A stretch of 64,000 nt of DNA from Brevibacillus sp051967035 (GTDB lineage Bacteria; Bacillota; Bacilli; Brevibacillales; Brevibacillaceae): NCBI RefSeq assembly GCF_051967035.1, contig NZ_JBQCKK010000004.1, positions 124,001 through 188,000 on the forward strand. Reading direction: 5' to 3'. Shown one piece after another: positions 24,535 through 32,402 of this stretch. The translations under genes were made by a program, and so were the position numbers. The notes under the pieces are model-generated. The model was not told the DNA's origin. It did not search any database and worked only from the letters and a program-made list of their open reading frames with translations. The number at the start of each line of letters is the position of its first letter. The stretch's first letter is position 1.

Positions 24535-25473
24535 TCAATGCAACAGCCAGTTTCCCATCAAGACCACGGCTGGAATCGTCAACAGCGCCAGCAACGTGGA
24601 ACAAACCGTCGTCATCGCGCCCATTTCCTCGTCTGCCTGATACCGCCCGAACAGAATCGAGGCGAGCGTCAAGGTAGGCATGGCTACCTGCACCAGCGTG
24701 ACGCTGGCAAGCTCGCCGTCCAGCGAAAACGTCGACAACAGCAGGGCAGTCAGCAGCGGAAAGACGAACAGCTTGAAGGCGAGCGGCAAGCCGAGCAGCG
24801 GCAGGGATACTTGCGGCTTTTTGCGCAAAAACAGCGGTAAAAGCATCCCGATGTACATCATGGCAAGCGGCGAAGCCAGCTTGGCGAGCGTGCCGAACAG
24901 GTGCTTGACCGGCTCCGGCGGGGCAAAGCCGACCAGAGCGGAACCGAGTCCGAACACAATCGCCATCATCGGAATATTGACCAGCGTCTTCATTCCCTTC
25001 AGGGAGAACGAGCCTTTTTCCTGCAGCATCATGACGCCGACCGTCCACAGCACGACATCCATGCCCGCGTCAAAGATCGCCGCCAGCAAAGCGCCTTTTG
25101 GCCCGAACAACGCGGCGCACAGCGGAAGTCCGATGAAGCCCGTGTTGCCCAGTCCGGACAAAATGGCGATTTCACGCCGCTTTTTCGCAGGCAGCGGCAG
25201 CGTCCTGGCCCCTGCCCATCCCAGAAAAATGCCAAAACAATTCAGAACGAGCGAAAGGATGAAAATTGAAAAAATCTGTACCAACAGCGAATCGTCGATC
25301 GGCGTCTGAAAGATTCCGTCCAGAATGATGCACGGCATCGCCACATTGACAATGATCGTAATGACCAGCTGACGGGAATCGGCCGTCAACGGCTGTCGGT
25401 AACCGATCAGGCTGCCGATGCCGATAATGACGGCCATGATGAGAACGGATTGCTGCAAGGTTTGAAATTCCAT
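24535..25473 (-). CDS. AEC family transporter
   Basis: A 312-residue membrane protein with ten hydrophobic segments in two five-helix halves, as in the auxin efflux carrier/bile-acid-transporter-like fold. The crossover motifs NVAMPCIILDGIF in the first half and VAMPTLTLASILFGRY in the second are diagnostic. Bacterial AEC proteins move malate, malonate or other organic acids. Substrate not predictable here. It lies 16 bases after the gene at 25490 on the same strand and is probably co-transcribed. Confidence 0.88.
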   Translation of the reverse strand: MEFQTLQQSVLIMAVIIGIGSLIGYRQPLTADSRQLVITIIVNVAMPCIILDGIFQTPIDDSLLVQIFSIFILSLVLNCFGIFLGWAGARTLPLPAKKRREIAILSGLGNTGFIGLPLCAALFGPKGALLAAIFDAGMDVVLWTVGVMMLQEKGSFSLKGMKTLVNIPMMAIVFGLGSALVGFAPPEPVKHLFGTLAKLASPLAMMYIGMLLPLFLRKKPQVSLPLLGLPLAFKLFVFPLLTALLLSTFSLDGELASVTLVQVAMPTLTLASILFGRYQADEEMGAMTTVCSTLLALLTIPAVVLMGNWLLH

Positions 25474-25489
25474 CGCCCGCTTCCCCCGC

Positions 25490-25891
25490 CTACATGTCTA
25501 CAGGCAGCCATTGCAGCTCTGCCGGCTCGCCTTTGTCGCATGTTCGAAGCACATCACCGCACAACGGAACGGCCTTCTCCAGCGGAATGCACCAGGAGAG
25601 CGGGAACACCCCCTCGCTGCCTTCAATGACGAGCGACGCCATCACCGCGCTCGGTTCGCCCGTAGTCAAAACAAAATGCCGTTCGCCCGGCTCGTGTTCC
25701 TTCCATTGAACCAGCACCCTGCCTTTGTTTCCGCCAGCCACCACCAAATCCACATGGTCGCCGTACGCCGCATGCACGAGCGTCCGGGTTACGCCGTCAA
25801 GCTGCGCGATTTCCCGCAACACCTCATGCCAGGCTACGTGCTTTTGTTCGGTTCCGCTTGCATCCGTGTACATACGCCAGTCGTTTAGCAT
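25490..25891 (-). CDS. Hypothetical protein upstream of the AEC transporter
   Basis: A 133-residue soluble protein with an AAGGAG site. Beta-rich pattern (VDLVVAGGNKGRVLVQW, RHFVLTTGEPSAVMASLVI) with three Cys spread over the C-terminal half. The strand-rich layout is a little like Imm1-type immunity proteins, but no toxin is nearby and I would not assign it. Likely co-transcribed with the transporter gene. Confidence 0.7.
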   Translation of the reverse strand: MLNDWRMYTDASGTEQKHVAWHEVLREIAQLDGVTRTLVHAAYGDHVDLVVAGGNKGRVLVQWKEHEPGERHFVLTTGEPSAVMASLVIEGSEGVFPLSWCIPLEKAVPLCGDVLRTCDKGEPAELQWLPVDM

Positions 25892-26101
25892 GCTGATTGA
25901 CTCCTTTTATCGGTTCGTTATGGCCCATCTATTTCACTGCTTTTTTTCCATTAAAAAGCAGGCAAATGCCCAAGGTCGTACTCATTGTACGCTATCTGCG
26001 CCCACAACCTCAACCACTACTTGCCCAACGGCTCCTCTGTTCGCACATAGCTTGAACGCCATTGGTGAATCCTGAAAAAGGAACCATGCGCACAAAAATG
26101 A

Positions 26102-26171
26102 ATTCATAGTAATCAAATCGGATTTGCGATTTTGGTGATTGACAAAGTCCGACGAGCCTACTACTATGAAT
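26102..26171. repeat. 10-bp inverted repeat flanking the operon promoter
   Basis: ATTCATAGTA at 26102-26111 and its exact complement TACTATGAAT at 26162-26171, 50 bases apart. The right arm covers the -10 element. Confidence 0.7.
26139..26167 (+). promoter_or_regulatory. Promoter of the cystine/amino-acid ABC transporter operon
   Basis: Consensus TTGACA, 17-base spacer, TACTAT. Start point about 26174, leader about 35 bases. Confidence 0.8.
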
Positions 26172-26207
26172 CCATGAAATTCGATCAGCATAAAGGGGAT
26201 TTTCATC

Positions 26208-27026
26208 ATGAAAAAAGTCATTTTCTCTACACTGCTTTCTTGCCTTTTGGTGGGAATCGTTGGCTGCAGCAGCTCCGGCGCGCCTTCCCCATCCGATCAG
26301 GCAACGCCACCAGCCGCTTCGCAAAACCTGCTGGAAAAAGTCAAAGCAGAGAAAAAGCTCGTCATCGGAACGGAAGGAACCTACTCGCCGTTTACGTTCC
26401 ATGACCAGTCCGGCAAGCTGACCGGATACGATGTCGAAGTCGCAACCGAAGTCGCCAAGCGCCTCGGGGTTGAGCCTGTGTTTCAGGAAACCCAATGGGA
26501 CGCCATGTTCGCCGGACTGGATTCCAAGCGCTTTGACGTGATTGCCAACCAGGTAGGGATTCGTCCAGACCGCCAGGAAAAATACGATTTTTCCAAGCCG
26601 TACACGATCTCGCGCGCGGTTCTCGTCACGCACAAGGATAATACGACCGTCAAGAGCTTCGCTGACATCAAAGGATTGAAAGCGGGACAATCCTTGACCA
26701 GCAACTACGCGGACATCGCCCGTTCAAACGGAGCAGAGATCGTCGCCGTGGAAAACTTCAACCAGGCGATTGACCTGATCGCGCAAAAACGCGTCGACGT
26801 CGTCATCAACGACAACCTGTCCGTACTCGACTTCTTGAAGCAGAAGCCGGACACGCCGATTCAAATCGTGACCAAAAATGAAGAAGGCCAGCCTACCGCT
26901 TTCATGTTCCGCAAAGGCAGCACCGAGCTGGTGAACGAGATCAACAAGGTACTCGATGAGATGCAGAAGGACGGTACACTTTCCTCTATTTCTCAAAAAT
27001 GGTTCGGCGAAGACATCACCAAGTAA
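26208..27026 (+). CDS. ABC transporter substrate-binding lipoprotein (cystine-type), copy 1
   Basis: A 272-residue lipoprotein (lipobox VGC, Cys20) of the family 3 polar amino-acid binding proteins. The N-lobe opens with LVIGTEGTYSPFTFHD, and the family Arg is in NQVGIRPDRQEKYDFSKPYT. It resembles B. subtilis TcyA, the cystine receptor. It is the first gene of a four-gene importer operon. A close paralogue follows 75 bases downstream. Confidence 0.9.
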   Translation: MKKVIFSTLLSCLLVGIVGCSSSGAPSPSDQATPPAASQNLLEKVKAEKKLVIGTEGTYSPFTFHDQSGKLTGYDVEVATEVAKRLGVEPVFQETQWDAMFAGLDSKRFDVIANQVGIRPDRQEKYDFSKPYTISRAVLVTHKDNTTVKSFADIKGLKAGQSLTSNYADIARSNGAEIVAVENFNQAIDLIAQKRVDVVINDNLSVLDFLKQKPDTPIQIVTKNEEGQPTAFMFRKGSTELVNEINKVLDEMQKDGTLSSISQKWFGEDITK

Positions 27027-27101
27027 TGGTTCGTTGGCAATAGGCTACGTCACTGTTCCTATCCTAATCTACAAACATATCGGTTTCGTGGGGGTTCCTT
27101 T

Positions 27102-27938
27102 ATGAAAAAAATATGGCTTTCCGTTCTCGCATCTGCTTTGCTGGTCGCTTTGAGCGGCTGCGGCTCCTCTTCTTCCCAAGCGCCGCAAAATAGCGCAGCA
27201 CCTGCTCCAGCAGCGAGCGAAGAGAAACAAGAGCAAAACCTGCTGGAAAAAGTCAAAGCGGAGGGAAAAATCTTGATCGGGACCGAGGGCACATACGCTC
27301 CGTTCACCTTTCACGATGCGTCTGGCAAGCTGACCGGGTATGACATCGAGGTTGTGACGGAAGTCGCCAAGCGCATCGGCGTCGAGCCTGTGTTCCAGGA
27401 AACCCAGTGGGACGCGATGTTCGCCGGACTGGATTCCAAGCGCTTTGATGTCGTGGCCAACCAGGTGGGAATCCGCCCCGACCGTCAGGAAAAATACGAT
27501 TTTTCCAAGCCGTACACCGTCTCGACAGCCGTGCTTGTGACCCACAAGGACAACACGACCGTACAGGGCTTTGAAGATATCAAAGGCTTGAAGGCCGCGC
27601 AAACGCTGACGAGCAATCTCACCGACATCGCGAAGAAACACGGCGCGGAAATCGTCGGGGTAGAAGGCTTCAACCAGGCGATCGACCTGCTCGCCTCCAA
27701 GCGTGTCGACATCACGATCAACGACGGTCTGTCCCTTTTGGACTTACTCAAGCAAAAACCGGATACGCCAATTAAAATAGTGGCAAAAGATCCGAACGTA
27801 GCGAAAAACGGGTTCCTCTTCCGCAAAGGCAGCACCGAACTGGTGGACGCGTTCAACAAAGCGCTGGATGACATGACGCAGGACGGAACCCTCGCAAAAA
27901 TTTCCGAGAAATGGTTTGGTGAAGATGTTTCTAAGTAA
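27102..27938 (+). CDS. tcyA: ABC transporter substrate-binding lipoprotein (cystine-type), copy 2
   Basis: A 278-residue lipoprotein (Cys20 in LSGCGSSS), very similar to the preceding gene through the whole binding domain and even at DNA level (29 identical bases around 26508 and 27422). It differs in the linker after the lipobox and in specificity-loop positions such as TVSTAV against TISRAV. It overlaps the permease gene, so this copy is the one physically coupled to the channel. Two receptors sharing one permease broadens substrate range in known systems. Confidence 0.9.
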   Translation: MKKIWLSVLASALLVALSGCGSSSSQAPQNSAAPAPAASEEKQEQNLLEKVKAEGKILIGTEGTYAPFTFHDASGKLTGYDIEVVTEVAKRIGVEPVFQETQWDAMFAGLDSKRFDVVANQVGIRPDRQEKYDFSKPYTVSTAVLVTHKDNTTVQGFEDIKGLKAAQTLTSNLTDIAKKHGAEIVGVEGFNQAIDLLASKRVDITINDGLSLLDLLKQKPDTPIKIVAKDPNVAKNGFLFRKGSTELVDAFNKALDDMTQDGTLAKISEKWFGEDVSK

Positions 27939-28620
27939 CCTGTTTGACAACCCGGAACGCCTGAACCGATGGATCGATATCGCGCAAAGCTCCTTTCTGC
28001 CTCTCCTGAAAGGAGCCTTGCTCTATTCGTTGACGCTCGCCATCGTTTCTTTTTTCTTCGGCCTGATTATCGCTGTCTTAACCGCTTTGGCCCGCCTGTC
28101 CGGCATCAAGCCGCTGGTGGGCATCGCCCGTTTTTATGTATCGCTCATTCGCGGGACGCCGCTTTTAGTGCAGCTGTTCATCATTTTCTACGGCTTGCCT
28201 AGCGTCGGCATCATGATCGATCCGTTCCCTTCTGCCATTATCGGCTTTTCGCTCAACGTCGGCGCCTATTCCTCCGAAATTGTGCGGGCAGCCATTCTCT
28301 CGATTCACAAAGGGCAATGGGAAGCGGCCTACTCTCTCGGGATGACCTACTGGCAAGCCCTGCGTCGGGTCGTGCTTCCACAGGCAGCCCGTGTCTCTGT
28401 TCCTCCCCTGTCCAACTCGTTCATCAGCCTGGTCAAGGATACGTCGCTGGCTGCGGCGATTCTCGTTCCCGAGATGTTTCGCAAGGCACAGGAGATCGTC
28501 GCCTCGACCTATGAGCCGTTGCTCGTCTATTCGGAAGCGGCGCTCATTTACTGGATGATTTGCTTCGTCCTCTCCTTCGCCCAGGATCGGATTGAAAACA
28601 AGCTGGACCGCTACGTCTAA
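27925..28620 (+). CDS. tcyB: Amino-acid ABC transporter permease (cystine type)
   Basis: A 231-residue membrane protein with five hydrophobic helices and the coupling-helix EAA motif AAYSLGMTYWQALRRVVLPQ near residue 137, typical of HisM/TcyB permeases. The frame opens at TTG 27916, but ATG 27925 with an upstream GGTGAAG looks better; either way it overlaps the receptor gene. It forms the membrane channel of the importer, probably as a homodimer. Confidence 0.92.
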   Translation: MFLSNLFDNPERLNRWIDIAQSSFLPLLKGALLYSLTLAIVSFFFGLIIAVLTALARLSGIKPLVGIARFYVSLIRGTPLLVQLFIIFYGLPSVGIMIDPFPSAIIGFSLNVGAYSSEIVRAAILSIHKGQWEAAYSLGMTYWQALRRVVLPQAARVSVPPLSNSFISLVKDTSLAAAILVPEMFRKAQEIVASTYEPLLVYSEAALIYWMICFVLSFAQDRIENKLDRYV

Positions 28621-28637
28621 AAAGCAGGTGAACCCAG

Positions 28638-29375
28638 ATGATTACCATCACGGATTTGCATAAACAGTTTCACAACGTGCAGGTGCTGAAAGGCATTTCC
28701 CTGACCGTGGAAAAAGGAAAGGTCGTCGTCATCATCGGCCCTTCCGGCTCCGGGAAAACGACGCTGCTGCGCTGTCTGAACGCGCTGGAGGTGCCGACCA
28801 GCGGCAGCGTGCAGATCGGCGAGGTCAAGCTGGACTTTTCGCAAAAGGTTGAGCGCGCAAGCATCGCGCGGCTGCGCAAACAGACGGGCATGGTGTTTCA
28901 GAGCTACAACCTGTTTCCGCACATGACCGCCCTGGAAAACGTCATGGAAGGCCCTGTCACCGTCAAAAAGGAAAGCAAAGAGAGCGCGCGGGCCAAAGCC
29001 GCCAAGCTGTTGTCGAAGGTAGGGCTGGGCGACAAGCTCGACCATTATCCGGCCCAGCTCTCCGGCGGCCAGCAGCAGCGGGTCGGGATTGCCCGCGCGC
29101 TGGCGATGGACCCGCAAGTCATGCTGTTTGACGAGCCGACCTCTGCACTCGATCCCGAGCTGGTCGGCGAAGTGCTGAAAGTCATGAAGGAGCTGGCCCA
29201 GGAAGGGATGACGATGGTCGTCGTCACGCACGAAATGGGCTTTGCCCGCGAGGTGGCCGACGAAGTCATTTTTATGGACCAGGGCGTCATCGTCGAGCGC
29301 GATACCCCGGCCAAGCTGTTCTCGGCGCCGCGCGAGGAGCGCACCCGTCAGTTTTTGCAGCATTTGAAGGCGTAA
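28638..29375 (+). CDS. tcyC: Amino-acid ABC transporter ATP-binding protein (cystine type)
   Basis: A 245-residue ATPase: Walker A GPSGSGKT near residue 35, Q-loop in VFQSYNLFPHM, signature LSGGQQQR near 137, Walker B VMLFDEPTSALD and switch His in THEMGFAREV. All fit the PAAT polar amino-acid transporter family (TcyC, GlnQ). AGGTGA precedes the ATG, 17 bases after the permease stop. It powers the importer encoded by this operon. Confidence 0.93.
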   Translation: MITITDLHKQFHNVQVLKGISLTVEKGKVVVIIGPSGSGKTTLLRCLNALEVPTSGSVQIGEVKLDFSQKVERASIARLRKQTGMVFQSYNLFPHMTALENVMEGPVTVKKESKESARAKAAKLLSKVGLGDKLDHYPAQLSGGQQQRVGIARALAMDPQVMLFDEPTSALDPELVGEVLKVMKELAQEGMTMVVVTHEMGFAREVADEVIFMDQGVIVERDTPAKLFSAPREERTRQFLQHLKA

Positions 29376-29433
29376 AGCGGGCAGCCGTGTCCGCACAGGC
29401 GAAACAACGCGCGGCGGCGCCAAGCTGCTATCC

Positions 29434-29479
29434 AAAAAAGACTCTACGCAGATTCAAGCTTTGCGCAGAGTCTTTTTTG
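29434..29479 (+). terminator. Terminator of the amino-acid transporter operon
   Basis: AAAAGACTCTACGCA pairs with TGCGCAGAGTCTTTT with one mismatch and ends in six T. Confidence 0.85.
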
Positions 29480-29498
29480 TTGTGCTGCCATTCAGACC

Positions 29499-29600
29499 TT
29501 AGTCATCCCAGAAGGAAGTGACCAGAAGAATAATGAGGATGATCCAAAAAAACCCGCCACCGCCAAAGCCGAAGCCGAAACCGCCGCGCCTGCATCCCAT
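29499..29600 (-). CDS. Glycine-rich 33-residue membrane mini-protein (YjcZ-like)
   Basis: ATG 29600, preceded by GAGAGGAGAGGA, opens a 33-residue frame: a Gly/Phe-rich head (MGCRRGGFGFGFGGGGFF), one hydrophobic helix (WIILIILLVTSF) and the end WDD. The layout matches the YjcZ-type small sporulation-related proteins of Bacilli, which have a glycine-rich head and a short membrane helix. Family membership is inferred from layout, not from a long alignment. Confidence 0.6.
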   Translation of the reverse strand: MGCRRGGFGFGFGGGGFFWIILIILLVTSFWDD

Positions 29601-29727
29601 GGCTTTCCTCTCCTCTCTTCTCACGTCGTAGAGCAGAGCTGACCTTGCAAAAGAGGCCAGCGCTTCCTTTCAGCTTATGAAAACCGACGGCTGTCCGCGT
29701 GGATGCCTGTCTAGTGGCTCGGCAAAA

Positions 29728-29761
29728 TAAAAAAAACAGGTGCTTGCCCTCCTCACCTGTA
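29728..29761 (-). terminator. Orphan minus-strand terminator
   Basis: ACAGGTG, 11-base loop, CACCTGT, then eight T on the minus strand. The only frame upstream of it is the 15-codon mini-ORF at 29807-29854. Confidence 0.7.
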
Positions 29762-29806
29762 CGCTGCCTAACCTTCACAAAGGCTTCACGCTGCCTCTAC
29801 TCTCCC

Positions 29807-29854
29807 TTAACATGTCCGCTCTATGATGGAATTGTCAGACCCTACGATGGACAT
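29807..29854 (-). CDS. Candidate 15-residue mini-ORF
   Basis: GGAGG five bases before ATG 29854 opens MSIVGSDNSIIERTC. It is far too short to assign, and it is listed because it has a perfect ribosome-binding site and a terminator 45 bases downstream. It could equally be an accidental frame in a small RNA. Confidence 0.2.
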   Translation of the reverse strand: MSIVGSDNSIIERTC

Positions 29855-29867
29855 GACGTCCTCCATT

Positions 29868-29909
29868 CCCGCCCGAATAGCCCCCTTCTAGATCGGGCGG
29901 GCTTTTTTT
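29868..29909 (+). terminator. Plus-strand terminator upstream of the SnoaL-like gene
   Basis: CCCGCCCGA pairs with TCGGGCGGG over a 16-base loop and is followed by seven T. No plus-strand gene ends here, so it is an orphan or an attenuator of the gene that begins 79 bases on. Confidence 0.75.
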
Positions 29910-29987
29910 CGTGGACTGGTGCGTGGGAAGGAAATCCTTTACAATACCAAACAGAAGCCGTATTTTCTGGATTTGGTCTGGGAGGTC

Positions 29988-30368
29988 ATGTTCGCCATGG
30001 GTTATCAGCAAGCATTCGAGCAATACATCGCCGCTACGAACACGCACGACTTTTCCAACGTGGAAAAGCTGCTGCATCCGCAGGCCGTCTACTGGTTTTC
30101 GGACAAGACCTGCACGTCGCTGCCTGAAATCCGCAGCTACTTCGAAAACGCCTGGAACGTCATTAAAGAAGAAGTGTACGCCGCAACGGACGTGCAGTGG
30201 ATCAGCACAGATCGGCACTCCGCGACCTGTCTGTACACGTATCGGTACGAAGGCTATTGCAACGGCGAGTTCGTCTCCGGGAGCGGACGAGCCACAAATG
30301 TGTTTGTCCAAACGGAGGCAGGCGAGTGGAAGCTGATTCATGAGCATTTGAGCAGCGAGCTGAGGTAG
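29988..30368 (+). CDS. SnoaL/NTF2-like protein
   Basis: About 126 residues of an NTF2-like cone fold: helix QAFEQYIAATNTHDFSNVEKLLHP, then VYWFSDKTCTSLPEIRSYFE and a strand-rich second half closing with GEWKLIHEHLS, all features of SnoaL/DUF4440 proteins. Such proteins bind small ligands or act as isomerases; the function here is unknown. The frame is open from GTG 29919. ATG 29988 or 29997 are the likely starts, both near the GGGAGG at 29980, so the N-terminus is uncertain by a few residues. Confidence 0.75.
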   Translation: MFAMGYQQAFEQYIAATNTHDFSNVEKLLHPQAVYWFSDKTCTSLPEIRSYFENAWNVIKEEVYAATDVQWISTDRHSATCLYTYRYEGYCNGEFVSGSGRATNVFVQTEAGEWKLIHEHLSSELR

Positions 30369-30381
30369 ACCTCTGCCCTAT

Positions 30382-30414
30382 CAAAAACCTCCCTGACAAT
30401 CAGGGAGGTTTCAT
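30382..30414. terminator. Bidirectional terminator
   Basis: A 12-bp perfect stem, AAACCTCCCTGA with its complement, loop CAA. On the minus strand it ends in five T for the nitroreductase gene. Confidence 0.85.
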
Positions 30415-30422
30415 GTCGGCCC

Positions 30423-30965
30423 TTATTCAAAACGCGTAAACTTCTCCTCTGCCCGCGTCCGCGGCCGGGCTTCCGGCACAGCCTGCGGATCGAAAAAGCC
30501 GAGGTGCAAAAAGCCGACGATCTTCTCGCCTGGCGCCACGCCCAGGAGCTGATGCGCTTTTGGGTCCCAGTTGTGCTGGTTTGTTTTCCAGACGACACCG
30601 AGATTGCGCTCCCAGGCCAGCAATTGGAAGTTTTGAATCAGGGCACAAACGGCGCTGAAATCTTCCTCCCATTGCTTTTGCCGCGGGTCTTCCTTCATGA
30701 TGACGATCAGGTAAGCGGCTGGCTCGTTGTACATTTCTCTGCGCGCCGGGTGCGATTCGGGCGGATAGACTGTAATCAGCTTCTCCACAAACGCTTCCTT
30801 TCTCTCGGACGGCACGAACAAAAAGCGCCATGGCTCGCGCAAGCCGTGGTTCGGTGCGTACACGGCATCGTTCAGCAGCTCCAGTACGAGTTCTTCCGGC
30901 ACGGGATCCGGTTTATACCCCTTTTTAATCGAGCGGCGCTCGCGAATGATTTTGGCAATGGACAC
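30423..30965 (-). CDS. Nitroreductase family protein
   Basis: A 180-residue FMN-dependent oxidoreductase fold: RERRSIKKGY at the N-terminus (phosphate-binding Arg), NHGLREPWRFLFV near residue 43 and EKIVGFLHLGF near the end. The frame opens at GTG 30974, but AAGAAGG sits right against it, so GTG 30965 is preferred. A near-consensus Fur box covers the start of transcription, so expression should rise when iron is scarce. The electron acceptor is unknown; reduction of a quinone, nitro compound or ferric chelate are all possible. Confidence 0.88.
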   Translation of the reverse strand: MSIAKIIRERRSIKKGYKPDPVPEELVLELLNDAVYAPNHGLREPWRFLFVPSERKEAFVEKLITVYPPESHPARREMYNEPAAYLIVIMKEDPRQKQWEEDFSAVCALIQNFQLLAWERNLGVVWKTNQHNWDPKAHQLLGVAPGEKIVGFLHLGFFDPQAVPEARPRTRAEEKFTRFE

Positions 30966-31000
30966 ATCGTTCACCTTCTTGGCCGGACATCGTCATGTCC

Positions 31001-31020
31001 TGATAATGGTTATCAGTATC
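31001..31020 (-). promoter_or_regulatory. Fur box
   Basis: TGATAATGGTTATCA matches the 7-1-7 Fur consensus at 14 of 15 positions, and the 19-base form at 16 of 19. It overlaps the expected start point of the nitroreductase promoter. Confidence 0.75.
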
Positions 31021-31022
31021 AT

Positions 31023-31051
31023 ATGTTAGCGTTTGCCAGCCGTAAAATCAA
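31023..31051 (-). promoter_or_regulatory. Promoter of the nitroreductase gene
   Basis: TTGATT, 17 bases, TAACAT on the minus strand, immediately upstream of the Fur box. Confidence 0.6.
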
Positions 31052-31078
31052 GCAAAATATGGCCGCATCAGCAGTTTG

Positions 31079-31112
31079 AAACGCGGCCCCCTTTACGGGA
31101 GTGCCGCGTTTT
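31079..31112. terminator. Hairpin overlapping the GH15 gene stop
   Basis: AAACGCGGC/GCCGCGTTT stem whose loop contains the stop codon of the glycosidase. The T-run is stronger on the plus strand. Confidence 0.55.
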
Positions 31113-32211
31113 TGGTTTCCGATCCGATCAAGCCAAGCTCATCGGCGAGTATGAGAAACATTGCATGCGACCACAGCAACGGGACGGCAGGCTGGCCCGC
31201 CCGTTTGATCCAATCGGCATACTGCTCGGGTGCCAGCAAATGATCCTGTACCTGTTCAGGCAGCCCTGCCGCCTCTTGCTTGGAGACGATCCAGTCCGCG
31301 ATCTCTTTTGCCCGCTGGCTGTTCCCTACCTGGACGTCATACCACCCCAGCCACGCCGACAAAAGCAGCCACTGCCCCCCGCCGTAATACGTATCCGCTG
31401 CATAACGGTGGACGCCACAGCCCCAAAGCAGCTCCCGCTCGATTTCCGCTACTGTGCGAGCCATGAGCGGATCCGCTGCATCGACCAATCCGTACGGCAC
31501 TGTCAGCCACAATAGGCTGGCGTCTACCGCACGATTGCCCAACGACTTGACGAATCGACCATCTGCCGTGCCGTGATCCAGCACGAACTGGCGAATGGTG
31601 GCTGCCAGCTGCGAAAGCTCGGCAGCACGCATGGGCCGATACGGCTCCATCGCTTTGACTCCGGCGTAAATAGCCGCGAGCGTCACCGGGTGAATCCGTT
31701 CGCCCCATTCCTCCCAACAATCGAAGTTGGGCAGGCGCCAGCACGCAGCCAAATAGTCCAGCGTCAGGTCAATGGCGGATGCCAGCTTGTCGATGATCGC
31801 TTCGTCCCCGCTCAGTCGCACATGCTCGGCAAGCCCCCACAGCCATGTTCCGTAGCCGTCCAGCTGGAAGCTGCCCCAGTCGCCTGCTACTTCCTTTCCG
31901 TCCACCGTGTAACGCGTGTGCAAAAACAGCTCATTGCCCGATTTGCTGCCGCACTCTCCTGCCTGTACCGCACGGATCGCTGTCCTCGCCTTCTGTTCAT
32001 GCGCAGTGATGACGCTTGCGCACCACGCATAAAACTGGTGAGCGCTGTCATGCTGCCCGACGCGGTTCATGGCATAGGCCGTAAAGGTTCCGTCACGCAG
32101 CCAGGCATACTGATAGTGGAGAAAGGCAGGAGACGCGAGATACGCTCCGCTCGCCGTCTGATGCTGCAAAATCAACCGTATGCTCTCCAAGATCAAGGTG
32201 TTGGCAGCCAC
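31093..32211 (-). CDS. GH15-like glycoside hydrolase
   Basis: A 372-residue (alpha/alpha)6-barrel protein without signal peptide. Markers of the GH15 glucoamylase group are YAWLRDGTFTAYAM near residue 38, GDWGSFQLDGYGTWLWGL near 110-127, the general acid in NFDCWEEWGERIH (Glu167) and PLLWSHAMFLILADEL near the C-terminus. The start is GTG 32211, after AAGGGGG. Intracellular members cleave short alpha-glucosides such as isomaltose or trehalose. The short length and absent signal fit an isomaltose-glucohydrolase-like enzyme rather than a secreted glucoamylase. Confidence 0.82.
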   Translation of the reverse strand: MAANTLILESIRLILQHQTASGAYLASPAFLHYQYAWLRDGTFTAYAMNRVGQHDSAHQFYAWCASVITAHEQKARTAIRAVQAGECGSKSGNELFLHTRYTVDGKEVAGDWGSFQLDGYGTWLWGLAEHVRLSGDEAIIDKLASAIDLTLDYLAACWRLPNFDCWEEWGERIHPVTLAAIYAGVKAMEPYRPMRAAELSQLAATIRQFVLDHGTADGRFVKSLGNRAVDASLLWLTVPYGLVDAADPLMARTVAEIERELLWGCGVHRYAADTYYGGGQWLLLSAWLGWYDVQVGNSQRAKEIADWIVSKQEAAGLPEQVQDHLLAPEQYADWIKRAGQPAVPLLWSHAMFLILADELGLIGSETKNAALP

Positions 32212-32337
32212 ACTCTTTCCCCCTTTATTGAGACAAGCCTTCTCCATGGAAAGCCGGTTTTGTCTGATCGGTCTGTTTCCCCTTGTTCTCTCTTTCTTTC
32301 TTATAGCATATGCAACAAGCCGGGAGGAGGCACCCAG

Positions 32338-32376
32338 ACAAAAACCCACCGGCAACTTTTGTCCAGTGGGTTTTGT
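32338..32376 (-). terminator. Terminator of the second inositol-monophosphatase-family gene
   Basis: AAACCCACTGG pairs with CCGGTGGGTTT and ends in TTTTTG on the minus strand. Confidence 0.7.
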
Positions 32377-32402
32377 TTGCCTGTGTCGCGCAGGCAGCTG
32401 TT

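Larger units (their letters stand above)
25892..26207. other. Divergent intergenic region upstream of the cystine transporter operon
   Basis: The right half holds the tcy-type promoter and an inverted repeat, described separately. In the left half (25892-26100) I see no gene or known riboswitch, and no S-box-like motif. Confidence 0.6.

Noticed and set aside
25490..25891. Immunity protein of a toxin system (Imm1-like)
   Set aside because: No toxin gene nearby and no diagnostic residues.
29807..29854. Mini-ORF as a GerP-type spore germination fragment
   Set aside because: Only the first five residues are similar; too short to claim.
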